In this document: positions 1 to 9,162 of the stretch, one piece after another
How positions within the stretch are numbered: position 1 is the stretch's first letter
How the letters are laid out: every line of letters starts with the position of its first letter
Source of the DNA: Roseinatronobacter alkalisoli
GTDB taxonomy: Bacteria > Pseudomonadota > Alphaproteobacteria > Rhodobacterales > Rhodobacteraceae
NCBI RefSeq assembly: GCF_028745735.1
Contig: NZ_JAQZSM010000002.1
Location: forward strand, 295,147 to 359,146
Reading direction: 5' to 3'
DNA: 64,000 nucleotides
Notes under the pieces: model-generated
The model's input: the letters and a program-made list of their open reading frames with translations, nothing else
What the model was told of the DNA's origin: nothing
Database searches by the model: none
Made by a program: the position numbers and the translations under genes

Positions 1-566
1 AGCATTGGCCGCTCGACAGCGCCCCTCGCCTTGCCTTCGAGTTGATATACTGGACTGGCGCGCGCATCTCAGATGCAATCAAATTGGGTCCAGTCAATGT
101 GAGCCGCGACGGGTTCCTAATATTTTGCCAGGGCAAGACGGGCGCCGAAGCCTATCCGCCTTTTGACATGGGTGTGTCGCCTCTCGCCGATCAGTATTCA
201 TCGGATTTGCACTTGCTACACCAAGCCATCCAAAGGCGACCGTCGCGGCACCTGACCTATATGACCACGGCGCAAGGTTCATCGCGATCTGTCAAAGCCG
301 CGTCACAGTGGCTTGCCGAGAAGGCACGCGATGCGGGCATAGAAGGCAAGACAGCACACGGCCTACGCAAGCGCCGCACTGAACTGCTGATCGAAGCAGG
401 CGCGACCCGCGATCAGGTTAAGGGGTGGATAGGCCACGAATCGGACAGCATGGTTTCACTCTATGCAAAGAAATTTGACCGGAAGCGGGCGCTAATTGGC
501 ACAGACCGAGAACGGCAAAGTTCCAAGTTTTCGGAAAAGTTCCAACAAAAGGATGAAAAACCGTGA
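1..566 (+). CDS. Tyrosine recombinase / phage-type integrase (5' end outside window)
   Basis: The reading frame is open from the first bases of the window, so only the C-terminal catalytic half is seen, about 187 residues. It has the layout of a site-specific tyrosine recombinase: a TGARISD motif carrying the first catalytic Arg, HGLRKR (catalytic His and second Arg), GHES (second His) and YAKK, which holds the probable nucleophilic Tyr. Such enzymes integrate and excise genomic islands and phages by strand exchange at an att site. It ends 24 bp before the 3' end of a tRNA-Arg gene, the usual place for an island integrase, so the integrated element probably extends to the left, out of view. 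An in-frame TTG at 42 is not the true start, because the upstream residues still match the family. Confidence 0.85.
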   Translation, partial: HWPLDSAPRLAFELIYWTGARISDAIKLGPVNVSRDGFLIFCQGKTGAEAYPPFDMGVSPLADQYSSDLHLLHQAIQRRPSRHLTYMTTAQGSSRSVKAASQWLAEKARDAGIEGKTAHGLRKRRTELLIEAGATRDQVKGWIGHESDSMVSLYAKKFDRKRALIGTDRERQSSKFSEKFQQKDEKP

Positions 567-590
567 CTTTTCAAGTGCATGAAAAAGGTT

Positions 591-667
591 TGGCGATCCC
601 GGGAGGACTCGAACCCCCAACATCCTGATTAGAAGTCAGGTGCTCTATCCAGTTGAGCTACGGGACC
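591..667 (-). tRNA. tRNA-Arg (anticodon TCT)
   Basis: Read on the minus strand this folds as a standard cloverleaf. The acceptor stem is GGTCCCG with CGGGATC, the D-arm is GCTC...GAGC, the anticodon stem is CCTGA/TCAGG around loop CTTCTAA with anticodon TCT, and the T-arm is GGGGG TTCGAGT CCTCC. The 3' CCA is encoded. The integrase gene on the left abuts its 3' end, so the tRNA is the likely integration site of that element. Confidence 0.95.
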
Positions 668-727
668 ACGGTTGTCTTCTTGCTGTATCATGGGCAGGAT
701 TACAACGGGCATGCCTTGGGTTCATGC

Positions 728-757
728 AAAAAGGCCCCCGGTCATGCCGGAGGCCCC
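728..757 (-). terminator. Rho-independent terminator of rpmB
   Basis: On the minus strand, downstream of the rpmB stop codon, GGGGCCTCCGG pairs with CCGGGGGCC across a CATGA loop and is followed by five T. This is a strong intrinsic terminator that separates rpmB from the tRNA-Arg gene. Confidence 0.85.
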
Positions 758-774
758 AATAAAATACCTGCCGT

Positions 775-1062
775 TCAGGCGGCGGTTTGCGCCTTTGCAA
801 GGTCACGCTTGATCTTCTGTGCGTTCGGCGAAAGTTCTTCATCCTTCGCGCGGGCAAGATAGGCGTCAAGGCCACCGCGGTGATCCACCGAGCGCAGCGC
901 TGCAGAGGAAACGCGCAGCTTGAAGCTGCGACCCAGCGCTTCGGACTGAAGCGACACGTCCTGCAGATTGGGCAGGAAGCGGCGGCGGGTCTTGTTGTTG
1001 GCGTGGCTTACATTGTTGCCCGACATCGGGCCTTTTCCGGTCAGTTCGCAGCGGCGCGACAT
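775..1062 (-). CDS. rpmB: 50S ribosomal protein L28
   Basis: This 95-residue protein starts [12 protein letters not shown] and contains the [15 protein letters not shown] segment typical of L28. L28 is a small basic protein that joins the large ribosomal subunit late in assembly. The frame stays open upstream for 23 more residues, but the family begins at MSRRCE, so I place the start at 1062. The single N-terminal Cys and lack of further CxxC pairs suggest the zinc-free form. A terminator follows directly. Confidence 0.95.
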   Translation of the reverse strand: MSRRCELTGKGPMSGNNVSHANNKTRRRFLPNLQDVSLQSEALGRSFKLRVSSAALRSVDHRGGLDAYLARAKDEELSPNAQKIKRDLAKAQTAA

Positions 1063-1166
1063 GGGTTTATCCTCGTCTTGTTCATAAGGGCGGATGACGA
1101 AACAGCCATGCCGCCACATACCAAAGGGCACTGCTGCGCAGCGCCGTGAATCTCGTTCCCGCGCTA

Positions 1167-2195
1167 TTAGGGGGTATCGATAGTGGCGTCAAGCGATTCC
1201 GGCAGTTTTGTCTGCTCCATTTCCGGCCAAAGGCTGGCAAACAGGTCTTGCGCCGCGCGGCTGGCGGTCAGCTGGCCATCGGCAACCTGTTCCGACAGTG
1301 ACTGCATCAGGCTGCGTGCCTTTGGCTGCGCCAGCTGTGCCAGCAATGTCTGGCGCACTTCTTCTTCGAACCAGTGGCGGGCCTGTTCGGCACGGCGCGC
1401 GTGCCAATGCCCTTGCGCGCGCCGCCAGTCCACCAGATCGCGGATTTCGGCCCAGGCCCGGTCCAGCCCCGATATTTCCAGTGCTGAAACGGTCATGGCC
1501 TTCGGGAACCCGTCGGGGTCCTGCGGTCTGCGGCGCAACAGGCGCAATGCACCGGCATAATCGGCGCAGGTCCGCATGGCGGTTGCCTTCAGATCGCCAT
1601 CTGCCTTGTTCACCAGAATGATATCCGCAGCTTCCATGATGCCACGCTTGACGCCTTGCAATTCATCGCCGCCCGCAGGCGCCAGCAGCAGCAAAAACAC
1701 ATCCGACAATTCCGCGACCACTGTTTCCGACTGGCCAACGCCAACAGTTTCAATCAGCACCACATCGAAACCCGCCGCTTCGCACAGCGCCACTGCTTCG
1801 CGCGTGCGCCGTGCCACCCCGCCCAGATGTGACTGGCTGGGACTGGGACGAATGAACGCATCGGGGCTGCGCGACAGCCGTTCCATGCGTGTCTTGTCAC
1901 CCAGAATGGACCCGCCGGTGCGCTTGCTGGACGGGTCAACCGCCAGCACGGCCACGCGCAGGCCCTGCGCAACCAGCATCAGGCCGAAACTTTCGATAAA
2001 GGTGGATTTCCCGACACCCGGCGTGCCCGAAAGGCCGATGCGAATGGCCTCTCGGCCGGTGCGGGCAAGGGTTTCCAGCAATTCCGTGGCCTGTACCCGG
2101 TGTTCTGGGCGCGCGCTTTCGACAAGCGTGATGGCGCGCGCAACTGCGCGCCGTTCGCCCCGCTCGACCGCATCGGCCAGGATTGCGATATCCAT
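1167..2195 (-). CDS. meaB: Methylmalonyl-CoA mutase-associated GTPase MeaB
   Basis: This 342-residue P-loop GTPase belongs to the MeaB/ArgK family of G3E-type metallochaperones. The P-loop [10 protein letters not shown] lies near residues 56-65, a conserved VDPSS switch region follows near residue 85, the ETVGVGQSE segment lies in the middle, and the base-specificity motif NKAD is near residue 196. MeaB proteins protect and load the B12 cofactor of methylmalonyl-CoA mutase, the last step of propionyl-CoA breakdown. No mutase gene lies in the window, so the partner is elsewhere. The gene is divergent from hrpB with about 150 bp between the starts. Length matches the family. Confidence 0.93.
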   Translation of the reverse strand: MDIAILADAVERGERRAVARAITLVESARPEHRVQATELLETLARTGREAIRIGLSGTPGVGKSTFIESFGLMLVAQGLRVAVLAVDPSSKRTGGSILGDKTRMERLSRSPDAFIRPSPSQSHLGGVARRTREAVALCEAAGFDVVLIETVGVGQSETVVAELSDVFLLLLAPAGGDELQGVKRGIMEAADIILVNKADGDLKATAMRTCADYAGALRLLRRRPQDPDGFPKAMTVSALEISGLDRAWAEIRDLVDWRRAQGHWHARRAEQARHWFEEEVRQTLLAQLAQPKARSLMQSLSEQVADGQLTASRAAQDLFASLWPEMEQTKLPESLDATIDTP

Positions 2196-2345
2196 ATGCG
2201 CCCCCGTTGTTCCTGCTCATTGTCCCCAAATGGCCCGCAGGAAGCCCCTTTGTCCAGCCCCGCCCCATGATTTGGCGTATCATGACCCGACAAAGACGGC
2301 GCGCGCCGTTGCATGATGGCATAAAATGGCGGCATAACGCTGGCC

Positions 2346-4787
2346 ATGCGACTGCCTATTGATGACATCCTTCCCGCGCTGAAAACGGCCCTTGCAGCCG
2401 CCGGGCGTGTCGTGCTGCAAGCCCCGCCGGGGGCGGGCAAGACAACCCGTGTGCCACTGGCGCTGCTGGATCAGGTCAAGGGGCGCATCGTCATGCTGGA
2501 ACCGCGCAGACTGGCCGCGCGTGCCGCCGCCGCACAAATGGCCCATCTGCTGGGCGAACAGCCGGGCCAGCGCGTGGGCTACCGTATCCGGGGCGAATCC
2601 GTGACCGGCCCCGACACCCGAATAGAGGTCGTGACCGAAGGCATTCTGACCCGTATGTTGCAGCGCGACCCCGAACTTGCAGGCATTGGCGCGGTGATTT
2701 TCGATGAATTTCATGAACGTTCGGTCAATGCGGATCTGGGGCTGGCGCTGACATGGGAAATGCGCGATGCGCTGCGCCCGGACCTGCAGGTGATTGTCAT
2801 GTCCGCCACGTTGGATGCAGCCCCCGTGGCCGCGCTGCTGGACGATGCGCCCGTTCTGACCGCCGAGGGGCGCGCCTTTCCGGTTGAAACCCGGTGGCTG
2901 GACCGCCCCTTGCCCAGAACGGCGCGGTTTGAACGTGCCGCCGCCGACCTGATCGTGCAGGCGCTGCGCGCTGAAACAGGGTCAGTGCTGGCATTCCTGC
3001 CCGGTGAAGGGGAAATCAGGCGCGTCGCGGGGGCGCTTGCCCACGACCTGCCCGCCGATACCAGCCTGCACCCGCTTTACGGGGCTTTGCCCCTTGCCGA
3101 GCAGCGCGCAGCCCTGATGCCCGCCAAAACCGGGCGCAAACTGGTATTGGCAACCGCAATCGCCGAAACATCGTTGACCATCGAAGGGGTGCGTGTGGTG
3201 GTCGATTGCGGGCTGGCACGGCGGGCGCGGTTTGACCCCGGAAGCGGCATGTCGCGGCTGGTGACCGAACGTGTCACCCGCGCCGAAGCCGACCAACGGC
3301 GCGGGCGTGCGGGGCGTATGGAGGCGGGGGTCTGTTACCGGATGTGGGCGCGCGCCGAAGAAGGGGCGCTGCACGCCTTCGCGCCGCCTGAAATCGAACG
3401 CGCGGATCTGGCTGCGCTGGCGCTTGATCTGGCGCTTTGGGGCAGTGATGCGGGCTTGCGGTTCCTGACGCCCCCGCCCGCCGCCGCGCTGGCGGAAGCG
3501 CGTGCGCTGCTGATGGGTCTTGGCGCGCTGGACCCGGCAGGACGGATCACGATACATGGGCGCGACATGGCGGCGCTGCCGCTGCACCCGCGCGTGGCGC
3601 ATATGCTGTTATCCGCAGGCCGCGACGCAGCACCCCTTGCCGCGCTATTGTCGGAACGCGATATTCTGCAGGCGGCCCCTGCGGACCTGTCGCTGCGGCT
3701 GGAAGCGTTCCGTGACCCGCGCCGGTTTGGCGACACGCGGCCATATGCAATCCATCAACCGGCCCTTGCACGGGTGAAGGAAGACGCCCGCCGTCTGGCG
3801 CGGCTGGCCCCGGCGGTCAAGGCGCCGCATTCCAGCGCCGAAATGGTGGCCCTCGCCTATCCCGACCGGATCGGATTGCGGCGTAAGGGGGATGATCCGC
3901 GCTATGTGCTGGCAGGGGGCAAGGGCGCGGTGCTGGATGCGGGCGACGGGCTGGCGCAAACCCGGCTGATTGTCGTGACCGACACTGACGGCAACCCGCG
4001 CGAAGCCCGTATCCGGCAGGCCATCGCCCTGCGAGAGGCCAGTCTGCGCCAGCTTTTTGCGCAGCAGATATCCTGGCGGCAGATTTGCAGCTGGTCCCGG
4101 CGCGAACAACGCATCAAGGCGCGCGAACAGGAACATTTCGGCGCGCTGGTACTGGCAGACCGTCTTTGGCATGACGCCCCGCCTGACGCGATGATTGCCG
4201 CTGCCTGCGCGGGGCTGCGCGATATTGGCCTGCCGCTGTCAGATGGCGCGCGCCGGTTCATTGCCCGCGTGGATTTGCTGCGCGCGCAAGGGCTGGAGAT
4301 GCCCGACATGTCTGACGCGGCGCTGCTGGCGGGGCTTGAACACTGGCTTGGCCCCGCGCTGGCGCAGTGCCGCACGGCCGATGATCTGCGCGCGCTGGAT
4401 GTGCAGCCAGCCTTGCGCGCCATGCTGGACTGGGACCAGATGCAGCAACTGGACAGGCTGGCGCCTGCGCATTTTGTCACCCCGCTGGGCAATAAGGTCG
4501 CCATTGATTATGGTGGCGATGCGCCGGAAATCGCAGTCCGGCTGCAGGAAATGTTCGGCATGGCGGACCACCCTGCGATCGGGCCGAAGCGCTTGCCAAT
4601 GCGTGTGGTGCTGCTGTCGCCCGCGCGCAGGCCAGTGCAGGTGACAATGGATTTGCCGGGCTTCTGGGCCAACAGCTATGCCGATGTGCGCAAGGACATG
4701 CGCGGGCAATACCCCCGGCACCCCTGGCCTGACGACCCGCTGGCGGCTAGCCCGACACTGCGCGCCAATCCAAGGCGCAAGACCTGA
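2346..4787 (+). CDS. hrpB: ATP-dependent helicase HrpB
   Basis: This 813-residue DEAH-box-type helicase has Walker A GAGKTT at residues 29-34, a DEFH Walker B at 120-123 followed by ERS, SAT near residue 154, and the motif VI region QRRGRAGR near residue 318. The long C-terminal half matches HrpB, with the family ending near PRKT. HrpB is a widespread bacterial DExH helicase of poorly known role, thought to act on RNA or in DNA repair. The start ATG at 2346 gives the usual N-terminus (LPIDDILP), immediately before the P-loop. Length is typical. Confidence 0.93.
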   Translation: MRLPIDDILPALKTALAAAGRVVLQAPPGAGKTTRVPLALLDQVKGRIVMLEPRRLAARAAAAQMAHLLGEQPGQRVGYRIRGESVTGPDTRIEVVTEGILTRMLQRDPELAGIGAVIFDEFHERSVNADLGLALTWEMRDALRPDLQVIVMSATLDAAPVAALLDDAPVLTAEGRAFPVETRWLDRPLPRTARFERAAADLIVQALRAETGSVLAFLPGEGEIRRVAGALAHDLPADTSLHPLYGALPLAEQRAALMPAKTGRKLVLATAIAETSLTIEGVRVVVDCGLARRARFDPGSGMSRLVTERVTRAEADQRRGRAGRMEAGVCYRMWARAEEGALHAFAPPEIERADLAALALDLALWGSDAGLRFLTPPPAAALAEARALLMGLGALDPAGRITIHGRDMAALPLHPRVAHMLLSAGRDAAPLAALLSERDILQAAPADLSLRLEAFRDPRRFGDTRPYAIHQPALARVKEDARRLARLAPAVKAPHSSAEMVALAYPDRIGLRRKGDDPRYVLAGGKGAVLDAGDGLAQTRLIVVTDTDGNPREARIRQAIALREASLRQLFAQQISWRQICSWSRREQRIKAREQEHFGALVLADRLWHDAPPDAMIAAACAGLRDIGLPLSDGARRFIARVDLLRAQGLEMPDMSDAALLAGLEHWLGPALAQCRTADDLRALDVQPALRAMLDWDQMQQLDRLAPAHFVTPLGNKVAIDYGGDAPEIAVRLQEMFGMADHPAIGPKRLPMRVVLLSPARRPVQVTMDLPGFWANSYADVRKDMRGQYPRHPWPDDPLAASPTLRANPRRKT

Positions 4788-4896
4788 CCCGGCGACGCCG
4801 GGCAATCGCGCGACCAACGATGCGAATCCCGCCGCCCCCGCAACATATGGCAGCCGGACGGGGGATGCCGGGGCAATTGCACCCTTCCCACAGTGT

Positions 4897-5745
4897 TCAC
4901 CCGCTTAGTTTTTCGTTCTGAAGATGCGATGCGTGCCAGGGCGCTTGCGTATCAGGTGCCCCGAACAGATAGCCTTGCAGGCAATCGACCCCCATATCGA
5001 CCAGAATGCGCGCATCCTCGACGGTTTCGACCGATTCAGCGACAGTGAACATATCGAAATGCCGCGCAATCGACACCAACGCCTGAGTCAGAATCTGGTT
5101 GTCGGGGTTGTCGCTGATGCCGCGAATGAATTCGCCGTCAATCTTGATGATGTCGAAATAGAAATCTTTCAGATAACGGAACGCTGTGTAGCCTGCGCCG
5201 AAATCATCCAGCGCGAAACAAATGCCGCGTTCCTGCATATCCTGCATGAATACTGTCACCAGGTCCGGCATGACGATTGCGGATGATTCCGTGATTTCAA
5301 GAATCAGGCGTTCACCTATTCTGGGGTCCACACGCAAGCCCCGTTCCAGCGTGGCCAGCCATTCCGGATACCCGATGGAACGCGCGGACATATTGATGGA
5401 CAGGCGGATTCCGGGTTCAGCCGCCAGCGTTTCCAGCCCCATTTCCAGCGCCAGACAGTCTATTTTACGCCCCAGTTCCATGGTTTCGACCGCACCAATG
5501 AAATCCCCTGCAGGAATGATCCGGCCGGTCGGGTCCATGATACGGATCAACCCTTCATAGAATGCAGCGCGGCGCGGCATGCGCGCCTGCACGACGGGTT
5601 GAAAGGCCAGCATTGCGCGCCGTTCCTTCAGGCCTTGTTCGACCAGATGAATGGCGTCATGCCGTGTCTGTTCCGCCGCAGCGCCAAAGGGCGATGCATA
5701 GGCAGCAGCTTCATCATAGGGCCGACCGGAAAACTGGTTTGGCAT
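4897..5745 (-). CDS. EAL-domain cyclic-di-GMP phosphodiesterase
   Basis: This 282-residue stand-alone EAL protein has a short N-terminal leader of about 40 residues and no membrane segment. The signature residues for c-di-GMP hydrolysis are visible: EGL (variant EAL) at 64-66, NMSA, EITES, LDDFGAGY, KIDGEF, AESVET and QGYLFG. The enzyme is therefore probably active and would lower c-di-GMP, favouring motility over attachment. No GGDEF or sensor domain is attached, so the input is unknown. A GGAGAG ribosome site precedes the ATG at 5745. It is convergent with hrpB and divergent from argH. Confidence 0.9.
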   Translation of the reverse strand: MPNQFSGRPYDEAAAYASPFGAAAEQTRHDAIHLVEQGLKERRAMLAFQPVVQARMPRRAAFYEGLIRIMDPTGRIIPAGDFIGAVETMELGRKIDCLALEMGLETLAAEPGIRLSINMSARSIGYPEWLATLERGLRVDPRIGERLILEITESSAIVMPDLVTVFMQDMQERGICFALDDFGAGYTAFRYLKDFYFDIIKIDGEFIRGISDNPDNQILTQALVSIARHFDMFTVAESVETVEDARILVDMGVDCLQGYLFGAPDTQAPWHASHLQNEKLSG

Positions 5746-5937
5746 TGGAACTCTCCAGGACTTTTCCCAGCCTTGCCCCAGCGCGCTTAATTCACGGTTA
5801 AATTCCGGCGTTTCTTTAAAATGCTTGCGTTATTTTCCTGTTCCAACACCATTTGCCCTGTTGCCCTGCGGATTGCCTTCGCAGGCGGGCGGGCGTATAG
5901 CGCTTGCGACTTCCGGTGGCGTCAGGGAACAGAATAC

Positions 5938-7329
5938 ATGAACGACTCTTCAGCGAACACAATGTGGGGCGGGCGCTTTGCTGCCGGGCCACATGCGATC
6001 ATGGAAGCCATCAATGCCTCGATCGGGTTCGATCAACGTATGGCGGCGCAGGACATCACCGGGTCGCGCGCGCATGCAGCCATGCTGGCGGCAACCGGTA
6101 TCATTACCAAACAGGATGCGCAGGCCATAGATCAGGGGCTGGTGCAGGTTCTGGCGGAAATCGAAACCGGAACCTTCGCCTTCTCGACGGCCCTGGAAGA
6201 CATCCATATGAATGTCGAAGCGCGCCTTTCGGACATCATCGGCACGCCTGCGGGGCGGCTGCATACGGCACGCTCGCGCAATGATCAGGTCGCGCTGGAT
6301 TTCCGCATCTGGGTGCGCGACCAGTGCGACGCCGCGATTACGGGCATTGAATCACTGATGCAGGCCTTTCTGGCGCAGGCCGAAGCCGGGGCAGACTGGG
6401 TTATGCCCGGTTTCACCCATCTGCAGACCGCGCAGCCGGTCACATGGGGGCATCATATGCTGGCCTATGTGGAAATGCTGGCCCGCGACAAGGGCCGGTT
6501 TCAGGATGCCCGCGCACGGATGAATGAATGCCCCCTTGGCGCAGCGGCGCTGGCGGGCACGTCATTTCCCATTGACCGGCAGATGACCGCCACTGCGCTG
6601 GGGTTTGACCGGCCCACGGCAAATTCCCTTGATTCCGTGTCGGACCGCGATTTCGCGCTGGAATTCCTGTCTGCCGCCAGTATCTGTGCGCTGCACCTGT
6701 CGCGCTTTGCCGAAGAACTGGTGATCTGGTCCTCGGCGCAGTTCCGGTTTGTGCGCATGTCGGACCAGTTTTCCACCGGGTCCAGCATCATGCCGCAGAA
6801 ACGTAACCCCGATGCCGCGGAATTGCTGCGCGCGAAGCTGGGGCGCATCCTTGGCGCGACAGTGGCGCTGTTCACTGTCATGAAGGGGCTGCCACTGGCC
6901 TATTCCAAGGACATGCAGGAAGACAAGGAACAGGTCTTTGATGCCGCCGATACGCTGATGCTGGGGCTTGCGGCAATGGATGGGATGGTCCGCGACCTGA
7001 CCGCCAACCGCGCAACGCTGGAAGCGGCGGCCGCATCCGGGTTTTCAACCGCAACAGATCTGGCCGACTGGCTGGTGCGCGAACTGAACCTGCCCTTCCG
7101 CGAGGCGCACCACGTCACCGGGTCACTGGTTAAACTGGCGGAGGACAAGGGCTGCGACCTGCCTGACCTGTCCATCGAAGAGATGCAGAATGTCCATGGC
7201 CAGATCACCGCTGCAGTGTATTCTGTTCTGGGCGTGCAGAATTCGGTCGCCAGCCGCACCAGCTATGGTGGCACCGCACCCGCAAATGTCCGTACCCAGA
7301 TCGCCCGCTGGAAAGAGGTTCTTAAATGA
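5938..7329 (+). CDS. argH: Argininosuccinate lyase
   Basis: This 463-residue protein is full length for ArgH. It catalyses the last step of arginine synthesis, splitting argininosuccinate into arginine and fumarate. Visible family marks are MWGGRF at the N-terminus, the SRNDQVALD segment, [10 protein letters not shown], and the fumarase/lyase signature [12 protein letters not shown] near residues 280-291. The frame is open 39 residues further upstream, but the family starts at [14 protein letters not shown], so ATG 5938 is preferred. The stop codon overlaps the next start (ATGA), and the gene leads the argH-lipoprotein-DUF2834-lysA run. Confidence 0.96.
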   Translation: MNDSSANTMWGGRFAAGPHAIMEAINASIGFDQRMAAQDITGSRAHAAMLAATGIITKQDAQAIDQGLVQVLAEIETGTFAFSTALEDIHMNVEARLSDIIGTPAGRLHTARSRNDQVALDFRIWVRDQCDAAITGIESLMQAFLAQAEAGADWVMPGFTHLQTAQPVTWGHHMLAYVEMLARDKGRFQDARARMNECPLGAAALAGTSFPIDRQMTATALGFDRPTANSLDSVSDRDFALEFLSAASICALHLSRFAEELVIWSSAQFRFVRMSDQFSTGSSIMPQKRNPDAAELLRAKLGRILGATVALFTVMKGLPLAYSKDMQEDKEQVFDAADTLMLGLAAMDGMVRDLTANRATLEAAAASGFSTATDLADWLVRELNLPFREAHHVTGSLVKLAEDKGCDLPDLSIEEMQNVHGQITAAVYSVLGVQNSVASRTSYGGTAPANVRTQIARWKEVLK

Positions 7330-7463
7330 AATACGCCGCTCTTGCCCTTGTGATTGCGCTGGCCGCCTGTGGCGCCGACGCCCCGCCGCGCCATGACGAT
7401 CCGTCCGCGCCCCCCATCGGAATTTCCGGCGAGGTCCGGATAGGGGTCGCCACAGATCTATGA
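7326..7463 (+). CDS. Small lipoprotein (LptM/YifL-like)
   Basis: This 45-residue protein has a signal peptide ending in a lipobox (LAAC, Cys 15) and a short hydrophilic tail. It overlaps the argH stop codon by four bases (ATGA) and overlaps the next gene in the same way, so all three are translationally coupled. Small lipoproteins just upstream of lysA are common in proteobacteria, and the LptM (YifL) family that helps mature the LptDE lipopolysaccharide translocon sits next to lysA/dapF in gammaproteobacteria. The assignment here rests on size, lipobox and neighbourhood, not on detailed sequence identity. Confidence 0.75.
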   Translation: MKYAALALVIALAACGADAPPRHDDPSAPPIGISGEVRIGVATDL

Positions 7464-7774
7464 CAGCCCTGCGGATGATCTACCTGGCAATGGCGATCTG
7501 GGGCGCGGTCCATCCGATGTACTGGTTCATCACCTGGTTTACGCAGAACGAATGGTCGCTGATGGCCATGGTGGATGCCTGGCATGCCAATGCGGCCACC
7601 AGCGGGCTGGTCTGGGATCTGACGATTGCGGCGCTGGCGCTGACACTGTTCGTTCTGGTGGAAACATGGCAGCGCCGCCGCTTCAGCGGGCTTCTGGCCA
7701 TTCCGGCCACATTCTGCATCGGGGTGTCCTGTGGGCTGCCGCTCTATCTGTTTCTGCGCACGCGACCGGATTGA
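7460..7774 (+). CDS. DUF2834 family membrane protein
   Basis: This 104-residue protein has three predicted membrane helices (about residues 5-25, 48-68 and 77-97) with a WDL motif before the second helix and a W-RRR turn after it, the pattern of the DUF2834 family. The function is unknown. The ATG overlaps the stop codon of the small lipoprotein (ATGA), so it is in the argH-lysA operon. Nothing suggests an enzymatic role. Confidence 0.8.
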   Translation: MTALRMIYLAMAIWGAVHPMYWFITWFTQNEWSLMAMVDAWHANAATSGLVWDLTIAALALTLFVLVETWQRRRFSGLLAIPATFCIGVSCGLPLYLFLRTRPD

Positions 7775-7859
7775 CGCAGTCTTCATCTTGCCGCAAATAC
7801 TCTCGCTGAAGGCACACGCCCTTGCATCCTTGCCCGCCGCCTGACCGAAAGCACCCCTG

Positions 7860-9137
7860 ATGGACCATTTTTTATACCGCGACGGCGTTTTGCATGCCGA
7901 AGATGTGCCCCTGACCCGCATTGCAGCAGACGTGGGCACACCGTTCTATTGTTATTCCACAGCCACGCTGACGCGCCATTTTCGCCTGTTTCAGGATGCG
8001 CTGGCGGGGTTGGACCATCTGGTGTGCTTTGCCATCAAATCCCTGTCCAATCAGGCCATTTTGCAGACATTGGCCGAACTGGGCGCGGGTATGGATGTGG
8101 TGTCGGGGGGCGAATACCGGCGCGCACTGGCCGCAGGGGTGCCCGGCGACCGGATCGTGTTTTCCGGCGTGGGCAAGACTCGCGCGGAGATGGAATATGC
8201 GCTGACCCATGGCATCCGGCAGTTCAACGTGGAATCCGCCGAAGAGCTGCGTGTGCTATCGTCGGTGGCCAGCGCCATGGGGGCGGTCGCGCCGATTACC
8301 CTGCGCGTGAACCCTGATGTCGATGCCAAAACGCATGAGAAAATCGCCACTGGTCGCAAGGAAGACAAATTCGGCGTTCCGATCACACAAGCCCGCGCGA
8401 TTTACGCCGAGGCCGCGACCCTTTCGGGCATCGAAATCGTCGGTGTGGATGTGCATATCGGCAGCCAGTTGACCGACCTTGCCCCGTTTGAGGCTGCATT
8501 CAGCAAGATTGCCGACCTGACCCGCGAATTGCGCGCGGATGGTCACACCATCCGGCGGCTGGATCTGGGCGGGGGGCTGGGCATTCCCTATACCCGGTCC
8601 AATGAAACGCCGCCGCTGCCACTGGAATACGGCGCGATGATCCGGCGCGTGCTGGGTGATCTGGATGTCGAGATTGAAATTGAACCGGGCCGCCTGATTG
8701 CGGGCAATGCGGGTATCCTTGTGGCTTCCGTCATTTACCTGAAAGAAGGGGAGGGGCGTAATTTCCTGATCCTTGATGCCGCGATGAATGACCTGATCCG
8801 CCCGGCCATGTATGGCGCGCATCATGACATCGTGCCGGTGCAGGAGGCTGCTGCGGGCCTGGAGTTGCACCCGGTGGATATTGTCGGCCCGGTCTGCGAA
8901 TCGGGCGATACATTTGCCAAGGCGCGCAACATGCCGCCGCTTGCCCCCGATGATCTGGTCGTGTTCCGGTCCGCCGGGGCCTATGGCGCGGTGATGTCGT
9001 CGGAATACAACACCCGCCCCCTGATCCCCGAAGTTCTGGTGAAAGATGATCAATATGCTGTCATCCGCCCCCGCCCAAGCTTTGACGAAATCATCAACCG
9101 CGATACATTGCCTGCATGGATGACCCCAAAGCCATGA
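7860..9137 (+). CDS. lysA: Diaminopimelate decarboxylase
   Basis: This 425-residue fold-type III PLP enzyme converts meso-diaminopimelate to L-lysine. The PLP lysine is K60 in CFAIKS. The glycine-rich phosphate-binding segment LDLGGGLGIPY, the HIGSQL segment and the active-site CESGDTF near residue 343 are all present, and the C-terminal beta domain is complete. It lies 85 bp after the DUF2834 gene and 25 bp before the TIGR02302 gene, so it is probably in the same transcription unit. Confidence 0.96.
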   Translation: MDHFLYRDGVLHAEDVPLTRIAADVGTPFYCYSTATLTRHFRLFQDALAGLDHLVCFAIKSLSNQAILQTLAELGAGMDVVSGGEYRRALAAGVPGDRIVFSGVGKTRAEMEYALTHGIRQFNVESAEELRVLSSVASAMGAVAPITLRVNPDVDAKTHEKIATGRKEDKFGVPITQARAIYAEAATLSGIEIVGVDVHIGSQLTDLAPFEAAFSKIADLTRELRADGHTIRRLDLGGGLGIPYTRSNETPPLPLEYGAMIRRVLGDLDVEIEIEPGRLIAGNAGILVASVIYLKEGEGRNFLILDAAMNDLIRPAMYGAHHDIVPVQEAAAGLELHPVDIVGPVCESGDTFAKARNMPPLAPDDLVVFRSAGAYGAVMSSEYNTRPLIPEVLVKDDQYAVIRPRPSFDEIINRDTLPAWMTPKP

Positions 9138-9162
9138 AACCCATGGCCCGCAGAGAGGGCTG

